Part shown: positions 24,693 through 33,065 of the stretch, one piece after another
Layout: each line of letters opens with the position of its first letter
How positions within the stretch are numbered: position 1 is the stretch's first letter
Source of the DNA: Bacteroidia bacterium
GTDB taxonomy: Bacteria > Bacteroidota > Bacteroidia > Cytophagales > Cyclobacteriaceae
Direction of reading: 5' to 3'
Length of the DNA: 46,778 bases
Assembly: GCA_030425425.1 (NCBI GenBank)
Contig: JAUIAO010000050.1
Location: 1-46,778 of the forward strand
Translations under genes and position numbers: made by a program
Notes under the pieces: generated by a model
Told to the model about the DNA's origin: nothing
Database searches by the model: none
What the model saw: the letters and a program-made list of their open reading frames with translations, nothing else

Positions 24693-25201
24693 TATAAAAA
24701 CATTTTCTGAAGCGCTTCCCAGAGGCGCTTTTTTTGTGCCGGATCACCATGCAGGTCTGCAGGTGCTACAGATACAAGTATATCTTTATCGGCAATTTCT
24801 GTAGGGTCATACATCAATACAGACTTACCTATTTTCATTTCCAATTCCTTTTGATAGCCAAAGCAAAGAAGTGTTTTGAAATGTGGTTCATAGCCATTAA
24901 TACCTTGCATCAGATGTGCGGCGTTGAAGTCTTTTTTGATAGCTGCCAGAATTTTCACGAGAAGTTCTTTGTCCTGTGCTGTAAGTGGGGGAGACCAGAT
25001 GGCTAGTTCATGAGTTTTAGGAATTTCTGTTGGCTGTTCGGTTACAGGAGATGCATAGGTTGGTTCAGGTTCTTTTGCCACAGCCGCTTCTGCTTCCGGT
25101 TCGTTTTGTTCCTGTTTGTCTTCCTCTAGAGTTTCCGTTTCATTTACCAGATAGATTTCCTCGGTGATAAAAAATGGTAAGTGGTCTTCGTCTATTTTCA
25201 T
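24692..25201 (-). CDS. Unknown acidic protein, possibly HolD (DNA polymerase III psi)-like
   Basis: A 169-aa protein I do not firmly recognise. N-terminal HLPFFITEEIYLV (7-19) is followed by a Glu/Pro-rich linker (20-62), then a folded part (63-169): a hydrophobic strand HELAIWSPPLT, helix KELLVKILAAI, a strand LLCFGY and an end block APADLHGDPAQKKRLWEALQ. The order strand, helix (VLxAL-like), Cys/aromatic strand, then S/A-P-x-x-L-x-x-x-P-x-x-K/R-x-x-LW recalls E. coli HolD, which ends with a very similar block (SPALTDLRANPTARAALWQQ). This is a resemblance from memory, not an alignment score. Its ATG begins 1 base after the thioesterase stop, so the two are coupled. A plus-strand terminator lies inside its 3' end. 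Confidence 0.6.
   Translation of the reverse strand: MKIDEDHLPFFITEEIYLVNETETLEEDKQEQNEPEAEAAVAKEPEPTYASPVTEQPTEIPKTHELAIWSPPLTAQDKELLVKILAAIKKDFNAAHLMQGINGYEPHFKTLLCFGYQKELEMKIGKSVLMYDPTEIADKDILVSVAPADLHGDPAQKKRLWEALQKMFL
24711..24736 (+). terminator. Intrinsic terminator inside a convergent coding region
   Basis: AGCGCTTC (24711-24718) pairs with GAGGCGCT (24722-24729), allowing one G-U pair, followed by a run of eight T (24729-24736). It would end transcription of the TlpA-like gene, but it lies within the last codons of the minus-strand gene 24692-25201. Confidence 0.7.
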
Positions 25202-25202
25202 C

Positions 25203-25724
25203 TCAATCCAATTTAAAAATTGATTTCAATTCCTTGGCATCTTCTGGTTTCATCCTACCCGCTAGTACTAATCTGAGCTGTCTTCTTCTCAGAGCTCCTG
25301 CATAGAGTTCCTTTTCTTCCTCGGTTTTAGGTAGCACATCTGGCACATCAATCGGTCGGCCAGTTTGATCCACAGCTACGAAAGTAAAGAATGCCTTATG
25401 AGTTTCTTCTTTTTTGCCGGAAGGAATATCTTCAGCTGAGACCTCAATGAACACTTCCATAGAACTATTGAAAGACCGGGTCACAAATGCCGTGAGCGTG
25501 ACAACATCACCAAGCTGAATAGGTTTGGAGAAAGATATATTATCGGCAGATGCTGTTACCACAATTCTATTACTATGTCTCTGTGCTGCAATCGCTGCGA
25601 CTATATCCACCCAATGCATCAAACGACCTCCCATGAGGTTGTTGAGTGTATTGGTGTCATTAGGCAGGACCATTTCAGTCATAGTCACGAAAGAATCCTT
25701 ACAGGTTTTAGGGGCTTTGCTCAT
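25203..25724 (-). CDS. Acyl-CoA thioesterase, hotdog fold (YciA/BACH type)
   Basis: A 173-aa hydrolase of acyl-CoA. The core is LPNDTNTLNNLMGGRLMHWVD (residues about 20-40 of this start), with the N-x-x-G-G-x-x-M-x-W/x-D catalytic pattern of the acyl-CoA thioesterase family, then VTASADNISFSKPIQLGDVV and MEVFIEVSAED. I prefer the ATG at 25724 over the one 18 bp upstream (25742) because a consensus -7 element at 25753-25760 would leave only a few leader bases before 25742 but about 20 before 25724. The C-terminal 30 residues are Arg-rich. It is translationally coupled to the unknown acidic protein downstream; the reason is unclear. Confidence 0.9.
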   Translation of the reverse strand: MSKAPKTCKDSFVTMTEMVLPNDTNTLNNLMGGRLMHWVDIVAAIAAQRHSNRIVVTASADNISFSKPIQLGDVVTLTAFVTRSFNSSMEVFIEVSAEDIPSGKKEETHKAFFTFVAVDQTGRPIDVPDVLPKTEEEKELYAGALRRRQLRLVLAGRMKPEDAKELKSIFKLD

Positions 25725-25752
25725 GTTGTTATTTCTATCCATTTTCTCGACG

Positions 25753-25760
25753 CAAAGGTA
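25753..25760 (-). promoter_or_regulatory. Candidate -7 element of the thioesterase operon
   Basis: On the minus strand TACCTTTG matches TAnnTTTG exactly. The implied start site near 25746 supports translation from 25724. No -33 TTG is seen at 17-23 bp. Confidence 0.45.
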
Positions 25761-25924
25761 AGAATGTGAGGTTGGTAATTTGTTTTTTAGCTACTCGTTT
25801 TTAGGAGAATAGTTAATAAGGGGTTCTTTGTTTTGAATTTTCACCCTGTAGGTGTGATTGGGATTTTCTAGTTAAAAAGAACTAATTTATTCCTTTCATT
25901 TGAACCACTCAACCTTGTAGACTG

Positions 25925-27127
25925 ATGGAGAAATCAAAAGAGGAATTGCAGAAGGAACTCGCTGATTTAAAGAGGAAATATCAAACCTTAGAAGAAAAAC
26001 ATAAAAAGGAAACGGGACGATTAAGGCAGACAGAAGAGGATCTTCTTTTAAGATTATTATTCTTGGAGGGTATTGCTAATTCTGCTGTCGATGGTTTTTT
26101 AGTCGTGAATCCTATAGGTCAGAAGGTTTTTCAAAATCGTCGGACTATTGAGCTTTGGAAAATACCGCAGGAAGTAGCTGACGACCCACAAGGTGTGAAA
26201 CAAGTAGACCATGTCAAAAATATGGCTGTAGATCCGAAGCAATTTTTAGCTGATATTGTGTATCTGGGCGAACACCCCAATGAAAAAAGCCGGGATGAGC
26301 TGGAACTAGTTGATGGTACTATATTGGATCGTTACTCCGCACCAGTCATCGGAAAAGATGGGAAGAATTATGGGAGAATCTGGACATTTCATGATGTGAC
26401 AGAAAGGAAGAAGATTGAAAACCAATTGATTCAACTGAACACGGATAAGGATCGTTTTATTTCTATTCTAGCACATGACCTGCGGACTCCCATTGCCAAT
26501 ATTTGGAATCTAATCGAATTGCTCAAGGATAATTTGGAGAGTTATTCAGTTGAAAAATTGAAGGAATTTGTGAATCATTTGTTCGATGCAGCCACTAAGG
26601 CACGTAACATGCTGGAAGACACACTGGTTTGGGCCAATCAGCGTTCAGGAAATCTTGCTTTTAACCCCGAAACGTATCTTGCAGTCGATGTTGTCAGTGA
26701 TGTGATCGATGTGTTGCTTCCAGGAGCAAATTTGAAAAATATCTGCATTGTGAATAATGTAAATAAGGATTTGCTGGTATTTGCAGATCTCTACATGCTA
26801 AAGGCCATTCTCAGGAATCTCGTTTCTAATGCTGTAAAGTTTACGAATAGCGATGGGAGGATAGAGATTGAGGCGATAAAGACTAAAGATTATTTGAAGA
26901 TTACAGTAAGGGATAATGGTGTGGGAATATCCGACAATGTACTAAATAAGTTGTTTCAAATCTCCACAATGGTTTCCACAAAAGGGACTGCAAAAGAAAA
27001 AGGATCTGGTCTCGGTCTCTTGTTGTGCAAAGAGTTTGTTGAGAAACACAATGGTGAAATCTGGATTGAAAGTGAGATAAATAAAGGTACTACAGCGATC
27101 TTCACTATTCCCTTCGAAGAAAAATGA
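25925..27127 (+). CDS. Soluble PAS-domain sensor histidine kinase
   Basis: A 400-aa cytoplasmic kinase without membrane segments. Residues 1-45 are a charged coiled coil, about 44-160 a PAS/PAC domain (ANSAVDGFLVVNPIG ... GRIWTFHDVTERKKIE), then a HisKA domain with ISILAHDLRTPIANIW (phosphoacceptor H184) and a HATPase domain with LRNLVSNAVKFTN (N302), VRDNGVGISDN, KEKGSGLGLLLCKEFVEKH. All kinase boxes are intact. No response regulator is adjacent; the nearest is the LytTR regulator at 28434, which normally pairs with a different kinase type, so this is an orphan. It ends 3 bp before the convergent pcm gene. Confidence 0.93.
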   Translation: MEKSKEELQKELADLKRKYQTLEEKHKKETGRLRQTEEDLLLRLLFLEGIANSAVDGFLVVNPIGQKVFQNRRTIELWKIPQEVADDPQGVKQVDHVKNMAVDPKQFLADIVYLGEHPNEKSRDELELVDGTILDRYSAPVIGKDGKNYGRIWTFHDVTERKKIENQLIQLNTDKDRFISILAHDLRTPIANIWNLIELLKDNLESYSVEKLKEFVNHLFDAATKARNMLEDTLVWANQRSGNLAFNPETYLAVDVVSDVIDVLLPGANLKNICIVNNVNKDLLVFADLYMLKAILRNLVSNAVKFTNSDGRIEIEAIKTKDYLKITVRDNGVGISDNVLNKLFQISTMVSTKGTAKEKGSGLGLLLCKEFVEKHNGEIWIESEINKGTTAIFTIPFEEK

Positions 27128-27130
27128 TAT

Positions 27131-27778
27131 TTACTTCCATCCATTCTCGCCTCTCAGTGGCACAAAGCTGAAATTTGTGAAAGCTTTCTTGGTAATTTTA
27201 TTTTCTGCTACTTTAGTGAATTTATACATTGATTGAGTTTTGCCATCTCCCACTGGGATCACGAGTCTTCCACCAATCTTGAGTTGATCAATAAGGTCCT
27301 GCGGCACAGTTGGTGCTCCGGCTGTCACAATTATACCGTCATAAGGAGCTGCTGAAGGTACACCTTTAGAGCCATCACCATGATAAAATGTCGGTTTGAA
27401 ACCGAGTTTTGGTAGGAAATTTCGAGTCTTTTCGAAAAGCACTCTGTTGTATTCTATGGTATGAACATCTGCTCCAATCATCATTAAAATGGCTGCCTGA
27501 TATCCAGAGCCTGTACCGATTTCCAGAATTTTATCGCCTTTTTGTATTTCCAAAAGTTGAGTTTGGAATGCTACAGTGTATGGCTGTGAAATCGTCTGTC
27601 CCTGACCGATCGGGAATGCCTTGTCTTCATAGGCATGCGTCACGAAGATCTCATCGAAAAAGAAGTGTCTAGGAAGACGCATCATGGCGTCAAGGATTCG
27701 CTGATCGCTAATTCCTTTCGTCTGAACTTCTTTAATTAGAAGTTTCCGCATGCCTTTATGCTTATAACTATCTTTCAA
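27131..27778 (-). CDS. pcm: Protein-L-isoaspartate O-methyltransferase
   Basis: A SAM-dependent repair enzyme that methylates isoaspartyl residues in aged proteins. The 215-aa length is normal. Features are PRHFFFDEIFVTHAYEDKAF, PIGQGQTISQPYTVAFQTQL (substrate loop), the SAM motif ILEIGTGSGYQAAI (about 80-93), VHTIEYNR and GGRLVIPVG. The start used is TTG (27778), since KDSYKHKG just after it is conserved in relatives I recall; an ATG at 27751 (MRKLLIKE) would also give a complete catalytic domain. It is divergent from riboflavin synthase and convergent with the PAS kinase. Confidence 0.93.
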   Translation of the reverse strand: MKDSYKHKGMRKLLIKEVQTKGISDQRILDAMMRLPRHFFFDEIFVTHAYEDKAFPIGQGQTISQPYTVAFQTQLLEIQKGDKILEIGTGSGYQAAILMMIGADVHTIEYNRVLFEKTRNFLPKLGFKPTFYHGDGSKGVPSAAPYDGIIVTAGAPTVPQDLIDQLKIGGRLVIPVGDGKTQSMYKFTKVAENKITKKAFTNFSFVPLRGENGWK

Positions 27779-27840
27779 TTGACTATTATTGTGTTTCGAT
27801 TTCGAATTAAAACCTAGCTTCCAAATTTTAACTTTTTACC

Positions 27841-28437
27841 ATGTTTACTGGAATCATAGAAACCGTCGGCAATCTTACGGAAACTAAAAGAGAAGGTACC
27901 AATCTGCATTTGAAAATTTGTTCGCCAATTAGCTCAGAACTAAAAATAGATCAAAGTGTGAGTCATAATGGAATATGCCTCACAGTGACCAGAGTGGAAG
28001 AAGGTTGTCATTGGGTGACTGCTATTGACGAAACACTAAAAAGGAGTAATTTGGGAGCGCTGAAGGATGATGCACAGATTAATCTGGAGCGTTGCATGGT
28101 GATGAACGGACGTCTGGATGGCCATATGGTACAGGGGCATGTAGATACCACAGCAGAGGTAGTGAAAGTAGAAGATCAGGATGGCTCGTGGTTATTTAGA
28201 TTTAAACTTACTGAAGATCAGGAACCTATGGTGGAGAAAGGGAGTGTAAGCATCAATGGCACCAGTTTAACTTGTTTCGATATTTCAGATGGTGAATTTA
28301 GTGTGGGAATTATTCCTTATACTTACGAAAATACCAACTTCAACCAATTACAGCCAGGATCAATTGTGAACATAGAATTTGATATTATCGGGAAATATAT
28401 CCGAAAAATCATCAACCAAACTACGCAAAGCTCATGA
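27841..28437 (+). CDS. ribE: Riboflavin synthase, alpha chain
   Basis: Dismutates two 6,7-dimethyl-8-ribityllumazine molecules to riboflavin. The 198-aa protein has two lumazine-binding barrels, each starting with a related motif: MFTGIIETVG with SHNGICLTV (residues 1-50) and MVQGHVDTTAEVV with VSINGTSLTC (about 98-140). It ends in the trimerisation helix NIEFDIIGKYIRKI. The remaining rib genes are elsewhere and no FMN riboswitch is seen in the 62-bp gap upstream. Its stop codon overlaps the start of a LytTR-type regulator by 4 bp, an unusual partner for a flavin enzyme. Confidence 0.97.
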   Translation: MFTGIIETVGNLTETKREGTNLHLKICSPISSELKIDQSVSHNGICLTVTRVEEGCHWVTAIDETLKRSNLGALKDDAQINLERCMVMNGRLDGHMVQGHVDTTAEVVKVEDQDGSWLFRFKLTEDQEPMVEKGSVSINGTSLTCFDISDGEFSVGIIPYTYENTNFNQLQPGSIVNIEFDIIGKYIRKIINQTTQSS

Positions 28438-29135
28438 TCTTAAATTGCATGATCGTCGATGATGACGAAATGTCTCGCTTGCTTATTAGCAAATTTGTAG
28501 AGAAGACCGATTTTCTGAATCTCGCCCATGTTTTAGACAATACTATAGACGCGTCCAATATTTTGATTGGAGAGCGTAACAATGACATTGACTTGGTGTT
28601 TCTGGATGTGGAAATGCCTGAGATGACCGGTCTGGAACTAGCCAAATCTCTCAAAAACAATTATCCGATCATTTTCATTACGTCCAAGAAAGACTATGCG
28701 ATTGAAGCATTTGAGGATAATATTGTTGATTATCTGGTTAAGCCGATAGAGTATACGAGATTCCTGAAGGCGGCCATGAAGGTCAGAGATCAGCTGGAAA
28801 AGGAGCTGAAATTTGCTGAAAAGGAAAATCACATTTTTGTCAAATCTGATTCGAGAAATGTTCGAATAGCTTTTAATGAACTGCATTTTGTAGAAGCTCT
28901 GGCAGACTATGTAATCTTCAATACCGATAAAGGTAAATACATGGTTCATCATACTATGAAAGGCATTGAAAAGAGATTGCCTACGAGTATTTTTAGCCGG
29001 GTACATCGATCTTATATTGTTAATAGAAACAAGATCAATCACATAGAAGATTTCAATATTTCTTTGGGTAACAAGATGATCCCAGTAGGAGCGTCTTATA
29101 AAGAGGCATTTCTGGATAAAATCAATATGCTGTAA
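28434..29135 (+). CDS. LytTR-family response regulator
   Basis: A 233-aa two-domain regulator. The receiver (1-120) has D10/D11, phosphoacceptor D58 in VFLDVEMPEMTGLELA, T83 in FITSKKDY and K103 in DYLVKPIEYTRFL. The LytTR DNA-binding domain (about 135-233) has FVKSDSRNVRI, ALADYVIFNT, HTMKGIEKRLP and FSRVHRSYIVNRNKI, the signature of this beta-sheet DNA-binder. The usual partner, a LytS-type (His_kinase) kinase, is not adjacent. It is translated from the riboflavin synthase message (ATGA overlap) and its last 14 bp overlap the convergent PAP2 gene. Confidence 0.95.
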   Translation: MILNCMIVDDDEMSRLLISKFVEKTDFLNLAHVLDNTIDASNILIGERNNDIDLVFLDVEMPEMTGLELAKSLKNNYPIIFITSKKDYAIEAFEDNIVDYLVKPIEYTRFLKAAMKVRDQLEKELKFAEKENHIFVKSDSRNVRIAFNELHFVEALADYVIFNTDKGKYMVHHTMKGIEKRLPTSIFSRVHRSYIVNRNKINHIEDFNISLGNKMIPVGASYKEAFLDKINML

Positions 29136-29682
29136 AGCGATTTGCAACGGGGGTTAGAATCGTCGTAACTCCCCACGCAATCAAGGCACCCACCATCGTA
29201 CCTACTAGTATGTCTGATGGATAATGAACTCCGAGATAAACTCTACTGATGGCAACAAATGCTGCCCATATCAATAATAATTTGCTGATGGTAGACTTAT
29301 CTACAATGTTGAAGAATGTAGCAAGAGCGAAGGTGTTAGCCGCGTGACCAGATGCAAAGCCATATTTTCCCAGACATTTTCCTATAATGATCGCAATATC
29401 TTCAAGAGTAGGGTCTTTGCAGGGCCGGAGTCTTTCAAAATAGGGTTTCATAAAGCTCGAAATGAGCTGATCTGTAAGGGTGATGATCAATATTATAATG
29501 ATCAAATAGATATAAAATGATTTTCCATATTTCTGATAAAGCCGATATATCAAATAAAGATAGAGTGGAATCCATACAAATTTATTGGATAGGAAAAGCC
29601 CGAATGAGTCAAGATACGGAGACCCCAAACCATTGATTAGTGTGAATAAGTAAAGGTCAAATTCCAGTAATTTTTCAATCAT
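29122..29682 (-). CDS. PAP2-family membrane phosphatase
   Basis: A 186-aa integral membrane phosphatase, likely acting on lipid pyrophosphates such as undecaprenyl-PP or on phosphatidylglycerol phosphate. The three PAP2 motifs are present: K-x6-R-P in MKPYFERLRPC, the SGH motif in YGFASGHAANTFA, and SRVYLGVHYPSD with the last catalytic histidine and aspartate. Five to six hydrophobic helices cover the chain. The ATG at 29682 (MIEKLLEFD) is preferred to a TTG at 29697. It overlaps the hemF stop by 8 bp, so they are likely one operon, and its 3' end overlaps the LytTR gene by 14 bp. Confidence 0.93.
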   Translation of the reverse strand: MIEKLLEFDLYLFTLINGLGSPYLDSFGLFLSNKFVWIPLYLYLIYRLYQKYGKSFYIYLIIIILIITLTDQLISSFMKPYFERLRPCKDPTLEDIAIIIGKCLGKYGFASGHAANTFALATFFNIVDKSTISKLLLIWAAFVAISRVYLGVHYPSDILVGTMVGALIAWGVTTILTPVANRFTAY

Positions 29683-30598
29683 TTCCGATCCAGTCAATAT
29701 CCTTCTTCAACCACTTCAAAGTTTCAGCTTCAGGAGTGCCTTCTTCAGGCTGCTGATCATAATACCAATTGGCCTGTGGAGGCATACTCATCAATATGGA
29801 TTCAGTTCTGCCGTTCGTATCCAAACCGAACTTTGTGCCTTTGTCCCATACAAGGTTAAATTCCACATACCTTCCTCTTCTGACCATTTGCCAATTTTTA
29901 GCAACTTCCGTTGGTTTTTTGTCTCTATGTTTTTCAGCATAGTGTCTATATATCGGTACAAAAGCCTCACCTACTTGCTGATGAAAATCCCATAACTCAT
30001 CAAATGATTTATTCTCCGATTGATCGTTAAGCCGGTCATAAAAAATGCCACCTACGCCGCGTGTCTCATCCCGGTGCTTTAGATAGAAGTAGTCATCAGC
30101 CCATTTTTTAAATCGGCTGTAGTACTGCTCATCGATATTGTCACAGACTGTTTTGAGTGATGAATGGATGTGTTTTCCGTCTTCTCTGGAGACGTAATGG
30201 GGGGTGAGGTCTATGCCACCTCCAATCCACCAGGTGGAAGGATCCTCAGGATTCTTTCCTGACGTCTCAAAATAACGCACATTCATATGAATGATTGGTA
30301 CCCATGGATTTTCAGGATGTAATACAATTGATACTCCAGTGCCATAAAATTCTGAAGGAGGGAGCTTTAATGAATGCTGGATTTTTTCTGGTAAAGGTCC
30401 ATGCACTGCCGAAAAGTTGACTCCACCTTTTTCGATAAGCTGGCCATTGGTAATTACTCTTGTGCGCCCACCTCCTCCGCTTGGTCTATTCCATAGATCT
30501 TCTCGAAATTGGGATCCACCATCTAGTGCCTCTAGCTCACTGCATATGCTGTCTTGCAAGGATTTAAACCATTGCTCTACGGTCTCTCTTCTTTTCAT
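29675..30598 (-). CDS. hemF: Oxygen-dependent coproporphyrinogen III oxidase
   Basis: Converts coproporphyrinogen III to protoporphyrinogen IX using O2 in heme synthesis. The ATG at 30598 gives a 307-aa protein of normal length; an in-frame TTG at 30631 would overlap the gene upstream and is rejected. Conserved blocks are GVNFSAVHG, VSIVLHPENPWVPIIHMNVR, WWIGGGIDLTPHY, DDYFYLKHRDETRGVGGIFY, and GRYVEFNLVWDKGTKFGL with ESILMSMPP at the end. It lies 10 bp after the TamL-like gene and overlaps PAP2, so the three are probably co-transcribed. Its presence indicates aerobic heme synthesis; no other hem genes are near. Confidence 0.97.
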   Translation of the reverse strand: MKRRETVEQWFKSLQDSICSELEALDGGSQFREDLWNRPSGGGGRTRVITNGQLIEKGGVNFSAVHGPLPEKIQHSLKLPPSEFYGTGVSIVLHPENPWVPIIHMNVRYFETSGKNPEDPSTWWIGGGIDLTPHYVSREDGKHIHSSLKTVCDNIDEQYYSRFKKWADDYFYLKHRDETRGVGGIFYDRLNDQSENKSFDELWDFHQQVGEAFVPIYRHYAEKHRDKKPTEVAKNWQMVRRGRYVEFNLVWDKGTKFGLDTNGRTESILMSMPPQANWYYDQQPEEGTPEAETLKWLKKDIDWIGND

Positions 30599-30608
30599 TT
30601 CAATTTTT

Positions 30609-33065
30609 TTAAAACGGATATCCGATTCCAATATTCAATGCGGCTTTGTCTTGTAAATCCCAAAGATCATTGACCTGATAGGTATTTAGTCGGAAACGCT
30701 CTCCTAGAGGATAAGCTGGGTCTACGATTTTGTAGGCCATATCTACGCGAAGTATTAAAAAGGAAAAATCGAACCTTAAACCAAACCCGGTACCGACTGC
30801 AATTTCACGAGGAAAAGTTTTAAGTCTGAACACACCATCATCATTTCCAGAGCCATCCTGACCTTTTTCTATGGTTTGGCTCTCCCAAAGCCAAATATTC
30901 CCGGCATCAATGAATAGACCTAAATCAACAAATCCTATGAGGTCGTGCCTGTATTCGATACTCGTTTCAAGTAGTATGTCTCCTGGCTGCTCGCGGTTAT
31001 CATCTACCACAATGCTATTGCCATCAGAGGATTCGTATTGTGCATATGCTCCCGGGCCAAGTCGCCTGGGCTTCCATGCTCTGATGCTATTACTTCCTCC
31101 TGCGAAAAAGTATTTTTCATAAGGCAATGCACGATTGGCCTTATTACCATAAGCGTATGCAGCTCCCACATTGATCCTGTAAGCAAGTTGTGATTTTCTA
31201 GTTAGTAGATTTGTATGCCGGTAATCAAAATTGGCCTTCAGGTACTGATAATCTTCTAGTGACCCAAGGTTATTGTACCAATTCATTTGGCTCACGGCTT
31301 TTTGGATGTTTCCGCCCACCTCGAAATATCCCTGAAACAAACTGGCGTCTTTTCTTTCCTGACCATATTGGTTAGGGTTGTAGGTGAATCCAAAGGAAGA
31401 AAAGCTTACAATAGATGGCTTGAAGGCATTCACCAATGAAAAATATCCTAAACTCTCCAAATAACTGAGCTCCTGTGCAAATACTCCCATGGTATCAGAC
31501 TGGATGTAGTTGATGTCAAATAGCTTGAAGTTAAATTGAGAATTATCTTTTAATTGCCAGAAATAAGCAAAGCTTGTTTTAAAGGTGGTTCTTTGATACT
31601 CATTGATTCGATCTTCAAAACTTACCCCGGAAGTAAGTTTTGTTCGTGGGTTATATCTACCAATTCGCTCTTGAACAGAGTTTTTAAGTGGGAACATGAA
31701 TCTGGGCCAGGTAACAGAAAGCTGACCTCCATACTGTAAACGAGAATAATTGTTGCTGTTTTCGTTGAAACTTTGAATACCCTGGATACTCACATTTCCA
31801 TCAAATTGAATGATTTCTAATGCTCCTAAAGGATTTCGACTTTTTGTATTAAAACTAAAAAACGGACCAGGGAGGTTGTGGGTGCTTTCCAGTACACTAA
31901 GCCCTGCTTCCCATGAGGTTTGGAATTTCTTTAATGGACGGGTGAAAATATTTGCTACAAATTGGCCACTGGTGGTATCGTAGTTAATGTTTACAAATTT
32001 GAAAATGTCCAGATAAGCAAGTTGTCGCTGCGTTTCCAGAGTCATTTCTTTGGAGTATAGACTGTCCTTATTTAGAAAAATCCTCCATGCCAGCTGGTTG
32101 ACTGGATACTTCTTTTTATTCAGTAGAAAATTAATATGCTCATACTGCACTCCACTGTTTAGGTTGGCCGCTTCATTTACAAAAACAATTGAATCGATTT
32201 TAAATGCTTTATGATGAGATCTCCCGGAAGGATTTGCGATAGTTTCTCTTACCAAAAGGCCGTGTTCATCAAGTGCAGTGGAGTCGATCTGGAAGAGGAT
32301 ATATTGCCTTTTAAAATCATAATATCCCTGATTACTCAATGTGGTATAAACCCGATCACGTTCTTTGCTGAATAGATCCTGATTGTATTGACGATTAAGA
32401 AGGTTTTGCTTGGATACTTCTTCGTTAAAAACTTCTTTGATTTTTTCATCCTTGATATTGAAAACCAAGGAATCGATTTGATAGGATGGTCCTTCTATTA
32501 CTTTGTATTCAATATCAACCAGTCTATCACGATAATTGATAGAGGTGTTTACTTTAGCCTTAAAATATCCCTCTGTAAACAAATAATTTAGTAGGTTCTG
32601 GCGAGATAACTCTACATTCCCACTATCGTAAATCGCTAGCGGTTCACCCCATCTCATGAATCCGTTACCTTCTTTTAATTTCGTTTCTTTCTTGTCCAGC
32701 TTCTGAGTTTTCTTAGCTATCAGTTGATTGATCTTTTTCTGACGTTTAGCTTGCGATATTTTTCGATCATACTTGGCTTGAGTTTTTCTGATTTTCCTTT
32801 TGATTCTGGCTGTGTCGAAATGTTTTTTGCCTACTTGGTAGGCATGCACCGGTAAGCTGATAGGTCCAAGATGACTGTTTCTCTTTTGTGCCAATTGTCC
32901 CTCCAGCTCTTCTTTATTGACCTCTTTGCTGGATATTATATTTTGTTTTGCCAATAAGTATTCGTCCTTTTTTAGGTACTTTGTACCCAGGCAGGATGTA
33001 AGGATGGCTGCTCCTGTCATCCAAATAAAAATGTGTTTTAAACCCTTCTTACCCAATGTTGTCAA
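30609..33065 (-). CDS. BamA/TamA-family outer-membrane lipoprotein, TamL-like
   Basis: An 818-aa outer-membrane protein. A hydrophobic signal ends in the lipobox AAILTSC (C25), so the barrel protein is lipid-anchored, as described for TamL of Bacteroidota. Residues about 30-440 hold a basic coiled region (about 85-130) and POTRA-like repeats (LLNYLFTEGYFKAKV, RVYTTLSNQGYYDFKRQYI); about 450-818 form the Omp85 barrel with KYFFAGGSNSIRAWKPRRLG as the lid-lock region and a C-terminal aromatic (GIGYPF). It likely inserts outer-membrane proteins with a TamB partner, which is not here. No ATG starts the signal peptide; TTG at 33065 or at 33056 must be used, abutting the divergent trmH-type gene. 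Confidence 0.88.
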   Translation of the reverse strand: MTTLGKKGLKHIFIWMTGAAILTSCLGTKYLKKDEYLLAKQNIISSKEVNKEELEGQLAQKRNSHLGPISLPVHAYQVGKKHFDTARIKRKIRKTQAKYDRKISQAKRQKKINQLIAKKTQKLDKKETKLKEGNGFMRWGEPLAIYDSGNVELSRQNLLNYLFTEGYFKAKVNTSINYRDRLVDIEYKVIEGPSYQIDSLVFNIKDEKIKEVFNEEVSKQNLLNRQYNQDLFSKERDRVYTTLSNQGYYDFKRQYILFQIDSTALDEHGLLVRETIANPSGRSHHKAFKIDSIVFVNEAANLNSGVQYEHINFLLNKKKYPVNQLAWRIFLNKDSLYSKEMTLETQRQLAYLDIFKFVNINYDTTSGQFVANIFTRPLKKFQTSWEAGLSVLESTHNLPGPFFSFNTKSRNPLGALEIIQFDGNVSIQGIQSFNENSNNYSRLQYGGQLSVTWPRFMFPLKNSVQERIGRYNPRTKLTSGVSFEDRINEYQRTTFKTSFAYFWQLKDNSQFNFKLFDINYIQSDTMGVFAQELSYLESLGYFSLVNAFKPSIVSFSSFGFTYNPNQYGQERKDASLFQGYFEVGGNIQKAVSQMNWYNNLGSLEDYQYLKANFDYRHTNLLTRKSQLAYRINVGAAYAYGNKANRALPYEKYFFAGGSNSIRAWKPRRLGPGAYAQYESSDGNSIVVDDNREQPGDILLETSIEYRHDLIGFVDLGLFIDAGNIWLWESQTIEKGQDGSGNDDGVFRLKTFPREIAVGTGFGLRFDFSFLILRVDMAYKIVDPAYPLGERFRLNTYQVNDLWDLQDKAALNIGIGYPF

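Noticed and set aside
28638-29147. 169-codon open frame on the minus strand across the LytTR regulator
   Set aside because: Antisense to a complete response regulator; composition (many Ile, Phe, Arg) is that of a shadow frame.
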